A DNA stretch of 64,000 nt from positions 3,348,001 through 3,412,000 of the forward strand of contig JAPFFF010000008.1 in the NCBI GenBank assembly GCA_039105265.1, written 5' to 3'. The notes under the pieces were generated by a model, which was not told the origin of the DNA, did no database searches, and worked only from the letters and a program-made list of their open reading frames with translations. Positions 18,319-27,908 of this stretch are shown here, in pieces. This DNA comes from Tritrichomonas musculus (lineage: Eukaryota; Parabasalia; Tritrichomonadida; Tritrichomonadidae). The number at the start of each line of letters is the position of its first letter. The stretch's first letter is position 1. The position numbers and the translations under genes are program-made.

Positions 18319-20424
18319 TTATTTTTTATTTTTTAAATCATTAAAATGTTCTATTCCAATATGTATTATTCTGAGAGTAAAACTTGGAATATCATTAATA
18401 TATAACTCTTCTTCAACTTTTTTCATATCTTGATACAAAGGAACAATGAATTCTTCTATTTTATCCCGTTTTTTAAATTTACCATTTGTATGGATAACTT
18501 CTGTAATATAATTAATATCAAATTTTTCAAGGCTTATTTGTTCGACAGAATTTTCATCTTCAAGAGGGAAATGTTCTACAATAAGTTTGTCCAACTCTGG
18601 AAATACTTCAAGCTTTACTTCAGGACATTCAGGAAAAGAGGCATCGTGGTATATCCTATGGATGTGTGGCACATCAACGCCTAAGATACATGAAATCAAT
18701 CGATTTCCACTACATTGGCAATCATTTATTGATGAATGATACTTTTGAATTTCATCTTTAATTCTTTCCTGTAAATGGAAGCCATGTGATATTGTTTTTT
18801 TCTTTTCATTTTTATAATTATGTCTTATTTGTTCATTTATACACTTATTTTTCATGATGAAATTTTGAACTAAACGAAAAAAAGCGTTCCAGAAAATATT
18901 CCTCCTTGGGATTTTAGAGTTTAATTGCCCATGAAGGGCTTCTAAGGCATTAGTTGTTGAAGGCATTTTTTGGTTTACTCGTTCACACATAGAAACTTGC
19001 TCAAATTCTTCTCAAATTTTAATCCTGTCTTCTTCAAAAGTTTATCTCTTTGTTTGATTTCTGCTGGAACTATATCATAAGAAAACAATTCAGAATAGAA
19101 CATCAAACAATTATGCCAATCCTGTTTTGATGAACAATTAACAATATTTTTAATTGCGTAAGAATACTTACTAAATTTAAGAGTAACTAAAAAATGACGA
19201 AGGCATGCAAAATGTTTTTTATATTTATGTCATTGAATACAGATATTAAAGCAGTGCCTTGGTCACTTAAAAATTTGAATTGTGACAAATCAACATTAAG
19301 AACTTTTTAAAAGAAAATAAAATGTCGCATATATAATGTTTTATTTTCTGAGGATCCAAAACTGAAGGAAATCGGTATGCCTGTATTTTTAATTGACACT
19401 AAAAGTATAGACGTGAAATAATAAGGCAAAACCTTAAACGTTGTATCTAATAACAGGCCGTTTAGTCGTTCAGGGTTATTTGTTAAAATTGACCTTGCAT
19501 AAGGCGAAATAAAAATACCATCAATAATGTTATATATTTCATCTTTGTAAATTGTATATCAAAATAAACGTATCCTGTTATTTAAGTTTTAAGTTTTTCA
19601 AATGAATTAACTGTATCTATTTTTTTATGAGTATAAAAAGATATAAATTCATGAATTGTAAAAGTGTCATTTATCATTGGCAATCCAACTTTTTGAATTT
19701 TTTTGCAAAATAAAAAAAAATAGGTGAAAAGTCAAGTAAAGAACAATAAAAAATTGGCTTGTGAAAAAATAATGCTCTTGTTCCATCATTAAAATGATTA
19801 AATGTAAGAGTATAAAAGATATGCGTTTGTGGAATTGGAGCGGCTCGAGTTTTTCCCCATCCTCTTAAATCTGACTTAAAATAGGCAGAATTTCTACTGA
19901 AATATTTTTTAACAAAATATAAAGAAGCAATAACTGAAATTTGAGAACTGATTTTTACTGTTAATTCAAAAACAATAGGTCTCTTTTTCTTAGGCTTTTC
20001 AATCTCATCGATTTGCAAACTTTTTGAATTATCATTTTGATTATTATTAATAATGGCATCCTGATCGTCAAGACTACCTAGTTCGAAGTGATGATTTGCA
20101 TTATTGCTGTTTGAATAAACAGTTGGTAAGTTAGGCGAACTGTTAACATCATTTGATTTGTTTTCATAAATAAAAAAAAAAAAAATATGAATAGTGTTTC
20201 CGTTTTGATCGACTTCTGTATAATAAGAGTTATTTTGTCGCTTTTTTAAAAATTGAAAATTGATTTAAGAAACAACATAATATTGTATAATTCCATTTAA
20301 AATTCATTGGTGATATATCAAAAAACGCGCGAGCGTGCGGAGTGTCAAATAAATCTTCTAAGAAGTAATCTGTCTGAAAAGACAACGTATTTTTGAGTTC
20401 ATTTTCTTCTTCTTGTATTTCCAT
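18319..20424 (-). pseudogene. MULE transposase pseudogene
   Basis: Minus-strand pieces in order. A 64-residue N-terminal frame starts at 20424 (MEIQEEENELKNTLSFQTDY). The second piece is 19674-20018, with ELTVKISSQISVIASLYFVK, SAYFKSDLRGWGKTRAA and THIFYTLTFNHFNDGTRALF. Broken DDE-domain sequence at about 19200-19560 has LNGLLLDTTFKVLPYYFTSI, NTGIPISFSFG and FKFLSDQGTALISVF. The last piece is an intact 223-residue C-terminal frame at 18319-18990, with TTNALEALHGQLN and a conserved Cys/His-containing tail. The LLLDTT (first catalytic Asp) and SDQG (second Asp region) wording fits Mutator-type DDE transposases. At least three or four frame breaks and several stops are visible, so it makes no complete enzyme. 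Confidence 0.75.
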
Positions 20425-20504
20425 CTTGATTGTTTTTAATAAATAATTAAATAAATATTTGTTCGGCCAAACCGTTAAAAATAACCTTTATTATTTGACC
20501 AAAA

Positions 20505-20540
20505 CTGTTTGTCCAAAAAATCTTCATTTGAGAATCTATC
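20505..20540 (-). repeat. MULE right terminal inverted repeat
   Basis: Reverse complement starts GATAGATTCTCAAATGAAG, mirroring 18149-18184. Confidence 0.8.
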
Positions 20541-20548
20541 GAATAATT
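20541..20548 (+). repeat. MULE target site duplication (right)
   Basis: GAATAATT, identical to 18141-18148. Confidence 0.75.
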
Positions 20549-20640
20549 GAAAGTTTCTTTATAATAACACATTTTATGACATTATTTATTCATAAAAAAA
20601 AAAAAAAAAAAAAAAAAAGAATTAATTGTTAATAGCCAGT

Positions 20641-21160
20641 AATACTCCAGTAGTTAATGACTCACAGCCAACATATATACTACTGGAGTTGGTTTGAGTT
20701 CCCCACCCATAATCATTGCTTTTGGAGAGTAATGGGGGAGGTATATTCCAACAGTTTTAAAGAAAGACCTCGCTCATCATCCAAAAGTAATAATTTGGGT
20801 TACTATTGGCTACAACTTCAAATCAAATTTGGTGATTTTCACTAAAACAGTAAAATGCGATACATATATCGAAGAAGCAATAAAAGGACCGCAATTTAAT
20901 GCATGGTCAGATTACAGGTATGGGCCTAGCAATAAGGTGTTCCAACAAGACAATGCCAGGCCTCATTTGCATCATTAAAATCTTTGGGCATCAAATTTTT
21001 GACTCAATGGCCTCCTTATTCACCCGATTTATCGCCAATCGAAATAATTTGGGCGATAAAGATATCTTTCAAATAAAGTTTGCCCAATCAATTCTATTAT
21101 AACAGTTTGTTCAAACTTGTAATAGAATACAATTAATGAATTGATTGAATCATTCCTTAA
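20641..21160 (+). pseudogene. Tc1-like transposase remnant
   Basis: Broken plus-strand coding for the C-terminal half of a Tc1/mariner-superfamily transposase. VIIWVTIGYNFKSNLVIF and YRYGPSNKVFQQDNARPH (second catalytic Asp, near 20950) are followed in another frame by LTQWPPYSPDLSPIEIIW (near 21000-21050). The third acidic residue is Glu in SPIE, as in Tc1 rather than mariner, so this is unrelated to the intact mariner at 13606. Internal stops and frame changes are present, the N-terminal half is missing and I find no terminal repeats. A poly-A run lies just before it at about 20596-20620. Confidence 0.7.
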
Positions 21161-21169
21161 AAAAAATCT

Positions 21170-21775
21170 TCTGATTGGAGGTGTACTGCATTCTAGAGTT
21201 TCCCAGAATCTTTCTATTTTACCATTCTCTTCAGGTGTGTAAGGTGTTACAGTATGAATTTCGATGTTATTTTCGTATAATACTTCTTTGAAGTCTTTGC
21301 CGATAAATTCTTTTCCGTTGTCAATTATTACAGTTTTGGATATTTCATCAAAACCTTTTTTAATGAAATTGATGCTACTTCCATTGTTTAGGGAGGTAAA
21401 ATTTCATGATGCTAAATTTTACGACTCCTATTGTCTATAAAACAGATTAAATAATATTGTATCACATTTTCGTCATAGTATCTTTGCGTATAATTAAGAT
21501 CTGTATGCCAACTTTGATTCACATATTTGGCTACGAATCTTTTATCATGTTCATTTGGTTATTTATATTCAGAACCTTTTACATCGAGATCTTCATAGTA
21601 AAATACTTTTCGTACTTTCCATTCTGTGAGCGTTTTGGGAGCTTCATTCTTTTTCTGAAAAACTTGATACAATCTTTGATAACCCATATTGAAATCACTT
21701 TTGTATTGGTGATCATAATTCAATTCAATAGGAAAATGTAACATTTCGACTTTGGTTTTTGTTTACAACCGAAAA
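21170..21775 (-). mobile_element. Polinton/Maverick-type integrase fossil
   Basis: A minus-strand fragment of a retroviral-type (rve) integrase. It shows TLTEWKVRKVFYYEDLDVKG, a catalytic-core start around SWHTDLNYT and a C-terminal PYTPEENGKIERFWE. The wording is close to the integrases of Maverick/Polinton elements that are abundant in trichomonads. Only the integrase part is visible; no polymerase, capsid or terminal repeat lies nearby. It is broken by a few disruptions and looks old. It abuts the Tc1-like remnant at its lower-coordinate side. Confidence 0.65.
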
Positions 21776-22214
21776 AACATGATAGATAAAGAATGAAATA
21801 TAATATTTATTGAAATCCAAACTTGAAATTTTGAAAATTACCAAATTTCTTTGTTATTTGGAAATTTTTTTGGTGAAATTTTAAATGGCCATTTTTTATT
21901 TCTTTTTAAAGCATAAACGAGGCTTATTGATGATCCAGAATTTTGACTTTTAAAGTGATCTCATCATGTCTTTTTTTGCCACTTCATCAATTAAAACTTC
22001 TTTTTTTTAAAATAAAATAACTTTACAGCAAGTTCGATACGTCAATCTCCGTATATTAACATAAATATATAATATTTTACTATATTTAACTCTATATTAT
22101 ATTTAATTTTTATTTGAAACTTACTACAAAATCAGATATGAAGGAAAAAAGAAGATCAATTAAAAAAAATGTGAACTCAAAGACAATTTTGCATTTTTAT
22201 TCAAAACATTTTTT
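21776..22214. other. Spacer at right edge of transposon nest
   Basis: AT-rich DNA without a clear gene or repeat, forming the junction between the nest and host genes. A short frame with a Cys-x-x-Cys pair (FCEACGATN) occurs at 22203-22232 in a frame different from the following LIM-like gene; see that entry. Confidence 0.4.
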
Positions 22215-23174
22215 GTGAAGCATGTGGAGCCACCAATTGAAAAAGAGCCACCAATCTTTTATTCATTGAACCCATATCATAAAAACTGCGTTAAATGCAT
22301 GATCTGCCACCAAACATATAATCTTTCTGAAGAATTAGAAGATTATGTTTGCGTTACACCTGGTCTTTTCTTTTGCCATCATCATTATAACAAATATTTG
22401 ATTTCTAGACATTTGCCAACAAATGTAAAGCAGAAATATAATCAAAGAAATAAACAAAACTTCATTAATGATCTATTTGAACCCAAAGTTTTTAGTGAAG
22501 AAGATTTAAATAATCATCCACCAGAAGATATTTACCTAACTCCAGAAATTGCTGAAGACTCAATAAAATTAGATCAACCATTTGAAGATTTCGTTCCAAC
22601 AATTGAACTTCATTTTGATAAACCTCTTGATGATGTCAAATTAAATGCATTGCAACAATTTATTGGAGATGATGGCGCTATAATTGGAGTGAGAGAAGGC
22701 TCAATTTTTATCAAATTAACATTTTGGAAGAAATTTGGAGAAAAAATAACAAATATCAGTGCCACAATCAAAGAGAAGTTTAGTTTATTTATTAATAAAA
22801 TTAAAGCAAAGTTTAATACATCAATTGGAAAAGATCTTGTTGGAAACCTAGAAAATGATCAAACTGAAACAATAACTTTCCCTGATGAAGAGAAGATTAA
22901 AGAATTATACAGTAAACCATCAATGAATATGTTGCAAAATACTCAAGAATTTAATGAACTTGAAATTGATGATTTCATGTATCAAGTAATTGAAAAGGCC
23001 GAAAAAATTAAGACAAAAAAGAAATGGTTGCATATACTATCAAAAAGTGATGCATTTAAAAAAGCTGAAGAACAAGTTCGAAATGATATCACCAATAATC
23101 CATTTGAGATGATAATTGTTGGTCAAACGTTAATTGCCAATAAGCATGATGATGATTATAAAAAAATTAAGTAA
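22215..23174 (+). CDS. LIM-like zinc-binding protein with incomplete LIM domain
   Basis: A 319-residue frame. Residues about 20-65 (YHKNCVKCMICHQTYNL then VCVTPGLFFCHHHYNKY) match the second half of a LIM domain: HxxC, CxxC and a closing CxxH. The first CxxC is absent from this frame. It is present just upstream in a shifted frame as FCEACGATN at 22203-22232, with 52 bases from its last Cys codon to the His codon, the LIM spacing plus one base. An 18-base near-tandem duplication of GAGCCACCAAT lies between. The rest is a helical, Lys/Glu-rich region without a known domain. Either the gene has lost its N-terminus by a frame change, or an unusual splice or assembly error is involved. LIM domains mediate protein contacts, often at the cytoskeleton. 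Confidence 0.6.
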   Translation: MKHVEPPIEKEPPIFYSLNPYHKNCVKCMICHQTYNLSEELEDYVCVTPGLFFCHHHYNKYLISRHLPTNVKQKYNQRNKQNFINDLFEPKVFSEEDLNNHPPEDIYLTPEIAEDSIKLDQPFEDFVPTIELHFDKPLDDVKLNALQQFIGDDGAIIGVREGSIFIKLTFWKKFGEKITNISATIKEKFSLFINKIKAKFNTSIGKDLVGNLENDQTETITFPDEEKIKELYSKPSMNMLQNTQEFNELEIDDFMYQVIEKAEKIKTKKKWLHILSKSDAFKKAEEQVRNDITNNPFEMIIVGQTLIANKHDDDYKKIK

Positions 23175-23212
23175 ATTATGTGCAAAGAAAATTACAGTAA
23201 GTTGAAATTCTA

Positions 23213-23441
23213 TATAGTCTTCTCAATTAACCTTAGACTTTATTGAGTACTCTCAGAAATTCTCTCAAAACATAAATAAAAATATATGAAAAAGTTTTCA
23301 TAAATAACGACCAAAAATTATCGTTTATTAACGTATTATTATTTTTTGAACTTTTTCCTATAATTATTTTCAACATTATCAATTATTGAAAGATTTTCTG
23401 AAGGTACTCAATAGAGTCTAAGGTTAATTGAGAAGAGTATA
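23213..23441. mobile_element. Short inverted-repeat element (MITE), about 229 bases
   Basis: The left end reads TATAGTCTTCTCAATTAACC and continues. The reverse-complemented right end reads TATACTCTTCTCAATTAACC. The inverted match runs on through CTTAGACT, TATTGAGTAC and TCAGAAA for about 50 bases with only a few mismatches. The ends start with TATA, which would suit a TA target duplication as in Tc1/mariner-type movement. The middle is AT-rich and non-coding and contains TTATTAACGTATT. It lies between the LIM-like gene and the second DENN gene. Confidence 0.75.
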
Positions 23442-23815
23442 AGGTTTTTAAAAAGACGGTATGATTTCGAAGAAAATTATAAATGTTTTGCTTACTACAG
23501 ATACTGATGCTTTCAAGAAATTTGCTGAATTAACCAAACTGATGTTTTAGATTATATCAAGTACTAAACTGATGTTTCGAGACATATTTTGAAAACACAA
23601 AATGCTCTTTTTTAAAAAAAAATCAAAGATTAAGATCTTCTTCTTGCCACCCATATTTTCATCGAATAATTTGATTAAAAAAAAGCATTTTAAATGCAAA
23701 TGAAAATAAAAAAATTCTATAATTTAGAGTTCTTTTTGAGGAAATTACTTTCATAAAAAAATACGGTTTGACTTTCAAACAAATGAATGCATAATTGTTC
23801 ACATAATTTTTCTGA
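23442..23815. other. Spacer before second DENN gene
   Basis: 374 bases of AT-rich DNA with no convincing gene, repeat or structured RNA. The promoter of the DENN gene should lie at its right end. Confidence 0.4.
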
Positions 23816-26800
23816 ATGTTGAATTTTCATGAAGAAAACCAAAAAATATTTGATTTTTATATAAAAGTTGAAAAAGCAAAAGATTCTTTTAATACAAAAG
23901 TTTTGTTTCCAGAAAATACAGGCATTCCAGAAATTGCTCAAAGACTTGAACTTTTTTGTTTTCCTTATCAACAATTTATCACAGATGAAGAGTACAAATT
24001 TTATTTATGTTTAACTGATTCATCAAAAAAACAAACATATATTTATATAAATAGGAAAAAAACAGTCGCTTATTGTTTGTTATCGCCGTTTTATCATCCG
24101 AATTTTTTTTTAAAAATTTCATCTTTAATTTCAGGAGTAAAAGAATATAGCATTCCAAGTGCATGCCTAAAATTTCTTGATTCACAAATATATCATGAAA
24201 AGTATGATTGGCGGGCTTCTTGGAATGCGCCTTCATCAAATGAATTCGGAATATCAAACCATGATCTTATTGGCCATCAAATTTCTCCATCATGCGAACT
24301 TTCAAAATTATACCAATTCATTTTTAATAAACTCCCAATCCCATACATCTTAATCACACTTGTTGCAATGTCTCTCGACTGTAGGATTGTTGTTATATCA
24401 TCAAATCTTTCTGATATTTCAGAGGCAGTATTCTCTTTGATTTCGTTAATATATCCACTAAAATGGCCTGGAACTTTTATACCAATTTTACCATCATCAA
24501 TACTTACAATGCTTGATGCGCCATTTGCCTATCTTATTGGTATACATTCATCTACTGCTGATACCTTACTTTCAATTGATCGATATTTTCTTGTTAACAT
24601 TGATTTTCACTATTGCGCAAGTGTAGGAATGGAAGATTTTCCACCTGAAGTTTTGAAATATATCAATGAGCAATCTGATAAATTGAAAAAGATTATATAT
24701 CGATATTCACCAATTTTTCCTTTTATTCAAATCCAGAAACAAATCAGATTATTCATTCGAGGATTATTTGGGGTTGCTTACAGTTTAGATAAAACAGATG
24801 ATTTTCAAAAAATCTCTAAAGAATTTAATCAATGGAAATCTGTTCCCAGTGAAGAATTCAAAGCGATATTTTCACAAACTCAATTTACCAACTGTTTTAT
24901 TAATGAAATCAATTATGAACACAATAAAGATGTTTTTCAAGCATATTGGCCCAATCGTGTATTTTTACAATTTGAGCCACCACCTCCTACAGAAAGCAAC
25001 AAAGATATCCCATCTCATACTGGATGGAAGAGATCCAGGAAAAATAGTATTGGCAAACTTGATTTAGAAAAGTTATCTCTTAATGATTTACATGATAGCA
25101 CTGAAAAATTACCTACAGAAAATAATAATAGCAGCAATGATGAAATCAAAACTGACAAAAGCACGAATGATGAAAATAACAAAAACAATAATAATTTGGA
25201 CCAAATTAAAAACGAAGAAGAAAATAAGGACACAACCGAATCCGAAAATTTAAGTGAAAATGAACCAAGAGAAAGTGGGTCCAAGAGGAGAAAGAAGAAG
25301 AAAGTAAATTCTGTTCATTTATCATCACTCAATTTGGGCCAATTGAAATTATCAAATTCTAATTTAGAAGGAGTTTTTTCAGAAGACATTTCACAACCAA
25401 ATAGTGCCAGAAGGTCCAGAAGGAAGAGATCTTCAAAACATCGATCACATAGTGTTGAAAATCGTCTACTTGTTAAGAACAATTCGTATTCAGTTATTCA
25501 TCACCAATCAAGGGTATCAAAAGAAGCTCCAAATCTGTCGATGAAACAAGAATATCCTGAATTTTTCGATAGAAATAGTGAATCATACATCAAAAACGCA
25601 GCAGATAATGATTTCATAGCTGCCTCAGATGATCAGAATTTATCTCCAATGCCAAGAAAAGCTCCACCACCTCTTCCCATTCCAAAAAGGCCTCTACCCA
25701 ATATTTCAATTAAGCAGGAAGATGAGTCAACTTGTCATAAAGACGGAATCAGAAGTGCTCGTGTTCATCGCCATAAGGTTAATTCTTTTGCATCAACAAA
25801 CAGTAGTTTTAACTATAATAATCAGCCAAAGGGAGGAATTTTGGTTTCTTCTAGTTTTTATTCTAGAAATTCAAGCGAAGAAAATAATAAAAAACAAAAT
25901 GAATTAAGTCTTGTTAAAAAAGTAAAGAGAAGTTCATCAGTTTCGCTTCAGCAAACTACAAATACTACTGATACTACTTCTATTAATAATCAAGATAGCC
26001 AAAATCAAAGAAGGAAGAGAAGAACAAGAAGTAATTTATCTGATACTTTTAATCATTCTCATATTACATTTAGTCCTCAGTTAAACAAACAGAAATCTGA
26101 CCAAATCTTAGCAAGTCATATGAGAGGACAAAAAGAAAATAATATTCCAGTAGATACTCAAAAAGCTATTAAGGCAAGCTCATTTCCTGAAGATAATATA
26201 AGCATCAGCAAAGCTAATTCTTTTGCACCTAAAGATATGAGAAATGGCCATAGAGATAATCTTATAAATAAAAGCGCTACGAGTTACGATGAAGATAGTA
26301 ATAGTTCTGAAAAAAGTTTGTTAGTTTCTGAAAATTCAGAGGATAGGACAAATATCAATTCAAATATTGAAACTAATAATATTCCTAGAAAAAATGTTCC
26401 TCCTCAAAATGATGATAGAAATAGCCCAAGACGAGTAATTAAATACAGGCCTATTGCAAAAAATGATGAAAAAGCTAAAACAGCATCAGAAGATGAAATT
26501 GATGTGTCCAAAAAAACAGTTTCTCCTCCTATTAGACCATTTAAGTTACGCCCTCTCCCTAGCAGTGATAATAAAAACAAAGTATCTTCACTTCAGCTTA
26601 AATCTTTAAATGGATCAATTCGTCCATATAAACAATTAACACCTAGAGTTCCCGTTCACACTAACAGTGACAAATTTGATGACATTATTGACCAAGAAAA
26701 AGAAGTATGCCAAAGTGGAAGAGAAATTAGTCCAACTAAAAAAGTTTTGAGAAATTCATTTATGCTTCGGCCACAACCAAGAATAAAAATACAAATAAGT

Positions 26801-27169
26801 GATGATTCTGATTATGATTATGACTATTATGATGATCAACCTGTGAAAAAAACAAATCAGCAAGTTGGATCTTATTCTACAAGATTTAATACAAACATCA
26901 ATCAGAGTGTTATACAGAGCAATCCAAATTCATCTACAAGAAAGAGAAATACTAGTTTAGAAACACCAAAAGCAACAAATGCTGAAAAATTATCAAAAAA
27001 TGATATTGACCAAAAAGCTAAAACAAATACTATTAGCCCAAGAAACAATATTACTCAAATTAGACGCGCTACTCCAAGCCTTAATAAGAAAATGCCTTCA
27101 AAACCCATACAGAACCAACAAAAAGCTCCAATTATTGAATTCTCATCTTCGTCTGATTATTCTGAATAA
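23816..27169 (+). CDS. DENN-domain protein with long disordered tail
   Basis: A 1117-residue protein. The first 390 residues carry DENN modules: an N-terminal uDENN-like part, FIFNKLPIPYILITLVAMSL, RIVVISSNLSDISEAVFSLI, LIYPLKWPGTFIPILPSS and DAPFAYLIGIHSS, followed by a dDENN-like helical part to about residue 390. These are the marks of Rab exchange factors. The remaining 700 residues are Ser/Asn/Lys/Arg-rich and probably disordered. They contain clusters of Arg-Arg-Lys (SKRRKKKK, RRSRRKRSSKHR), a proline patch (PRKAPPPLPIPKRPLP, a plausible SH3-type ligand) and repeated 'IRP(F/Y)K' and 'LRP' bits. The tail probably carries docking and phosphorylation sites. The start is the first Met in frame. 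Confidence 0.8.
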   Translation: MLNFHEENQKIFDFYIKVEKAKDSFNTKVLFPENTGIPEIAQRLELFCFPYQQFITDEEYKFYLCLTDSSKKQTYIYINRKKTVAYCLLSPFYHPNFFLKISSLISGVKEYSIPSACLKFLDSQIYHEKYDWRASWNAPSSNEFGISNHDLIGHQISPSCELSKLYQFIFNKLPIPYILITLVAMSLDCRIVVISSNLSDISEAVFSLISLIYPLKWPGTFIPILPSSILTMLDAPFAYLIGIHSSTADTLLSIDRYFLVNIDFHYCASVGMEDFPPEVLKYINEQSDKLKKIIYRYSPIFPFIQIQKQIRLFIRGLFGVAYSLDKTDDFQKISKEFNQWKSVPSEEFKAIFSQTQFTNCFINEINYEHNKDVFQAYWPNRVFLQFEPPPPTESNKDIPSHTGWKRSRKNSIGKLDLEKLSLNDLHDSTEKLPTENNNSSNDEIKTDKSTNDENNKNNNNLDQIKNEEENKDTTESENLSENEPRESGSKRRKKKKVNSVHLSSLNLGQLKLSNSNLEGVFSEDISQPNSARRSRRKRSSKHRSHSVENRLLVKNNSYSVIHHQSRVSKEAPNLSMKQEYPEFFDRNSESYIKNAADNDFIAASDDQNLSPMPRKAPPPLPIPKRPLPNISIKQEDESTCHKDGIRSARVHRHKVNSFASTNSSFNYNNQPKGGILVSSSFYSRNSSEENNKKQNELSLVKKVKRSSSVSLQQTTNTTDTTSINNQDSQNQRRKRRTRSNLSDTFNHSHITFSPQLNKQKSDQILASHMRGQKENNIPVDTQKAIKASSFPEDNISISKANSFAPKDMRNGHRDNLINKSATSYDEDSNSSEKSLLVSENSEDRTNINSNIETNNIPRKNVPPQNDDRNSPRRVIKYRPIAKNDEKAKTASEDEIDVSKKTVSPPIRPFKLRPLPSSDNKNKVSSLQLKSLNGSIRPYKQLTPRVPVHTNSDKFDDIIDQEKEVCQSGREISPTKKVLRNSFMLRPQPRIKIQISDDSDYDYDYYDDQPVKKTNQQVGSYSTRFNTNINQSVIQSNPNSSTRKRNTSLETPKATNAEKLSKNDIDQKAKTNTISPRNNITQIRRATPSLNKKMPSKPIQNQQKAPIIEFSSSSDYSE

Positions 27170-27464
27170 TGATATTGAGTTTAATTAAGAGATGAAATTC
27201 AAAAATCTTGGAATAATTTCAAAACGGATTTTAATCTGATACCATTTTATGTATTTTAATTAAATAGATTAGATTTATGTTAATCATGCATTTTTTTTTT
27301 TTTTTTGAAACCACCAAAATTGATCAATGTAAAATAAAATAAAAAATATTATATTTGAAGAATAAAATAACTGGTGATATTCCAGAATATTATTAATGCA
27401 AAAAAAAACTATATAAAAATTTATATAAATTAAAATCACATTTAAATATCATCTAAAGTGCAAA

Positions 27465-27908
27465 TTATTTTCGAGAAACAGCAAATATTATTATAAGGAC
27501 TATTAAGAAAATCAGAATTATACCATCAAGAACAATTGAAACAATATGAAGAGGAAATTCCCATCGCCACAAATAAGGCTGCCATAAAATGAAATAAATT
27601 TCCATTATAATTGATCCTACAATTAAAACTAAAGCGATACAAGAAACAGTAATATTTTCTGATCTATTTCCTTTTTTAGATGCGATGAATTTGAGAACAC
27701 ATATGAAAAACCATAGAAATGGCGCTACCATACTAAAATTACGAGGTGCTGTTGGAGCATAAAAATAATATAATTTTAATGCTTGTAAAACGATGCTAAT
27801 TACGGCCATGACAAAATCCCAAAATATCACGAGGATTAGAATGAAGTAAAAGAACACATTTGAACGTACTTTATGAGTTGGGGGAAGATTTGGTAAATCC
27901 CTTAACAT
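27465..27908 (-). CDS. Small four-TM membrane protein, unrecognised
   Basis: A 147-residue protein with four membrane segments: VFFYFILILVIFWDFVMAVI, MVAPFLWFFICVLKFI, VSCIALVLIVGSIIMEIYF and a long last helix containing LDGIILIFLIVLIIIFAV. The N-terminus is short (MLRDLPNLPPTHKV) and the end is basic (SRK). The layout recalls tetraspan or MARVEL-type vesicle proteins, but no diagnostic motif is present, so I leave the role open. A TTAACGG motif (27921-27927) lies 13 bases before the start. Confidence 0.7.
   Translation of the reverse strand: MLRDLPNLPPTHKVRSNVFFYFILILVIFWDFVMAVISIVLQALKLYYFYAPTAPRNFSMVAPFLWFFICVLKFIASKKGNRSENITVSCIALVLIVGSIIMEIYFILWQPYLWRWEFPLHIVSIVLDGIILIFLIVLIIIFAVSRK

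Larger units (their letters stand above)
18149..20540 (-). mobile_element. Mutator-like element (MULE), decayed, with terminal repeats
   Basis: About 2.39 kb. The left end (18149-18184) reads GATAGCTTCCAAAATGCAG then ATTTTTTGGACAAAAAG. The reverse-complemented right end (20505-20540) reads GATAGATTCTCAAATGAAG then ATTTTTTGGACAAACAG. These are 36-base inverted repeats with five mismatches. GAATAATT lies directly outside both ends, an 8-base target duplication (9 if the terminal G is shared). The inside carries a broken MULE transposase on the minus strand. Intact ends around a dead gene mean it could only be moved by an enzyme supplied from elsewhere. Confidence 0.82.
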
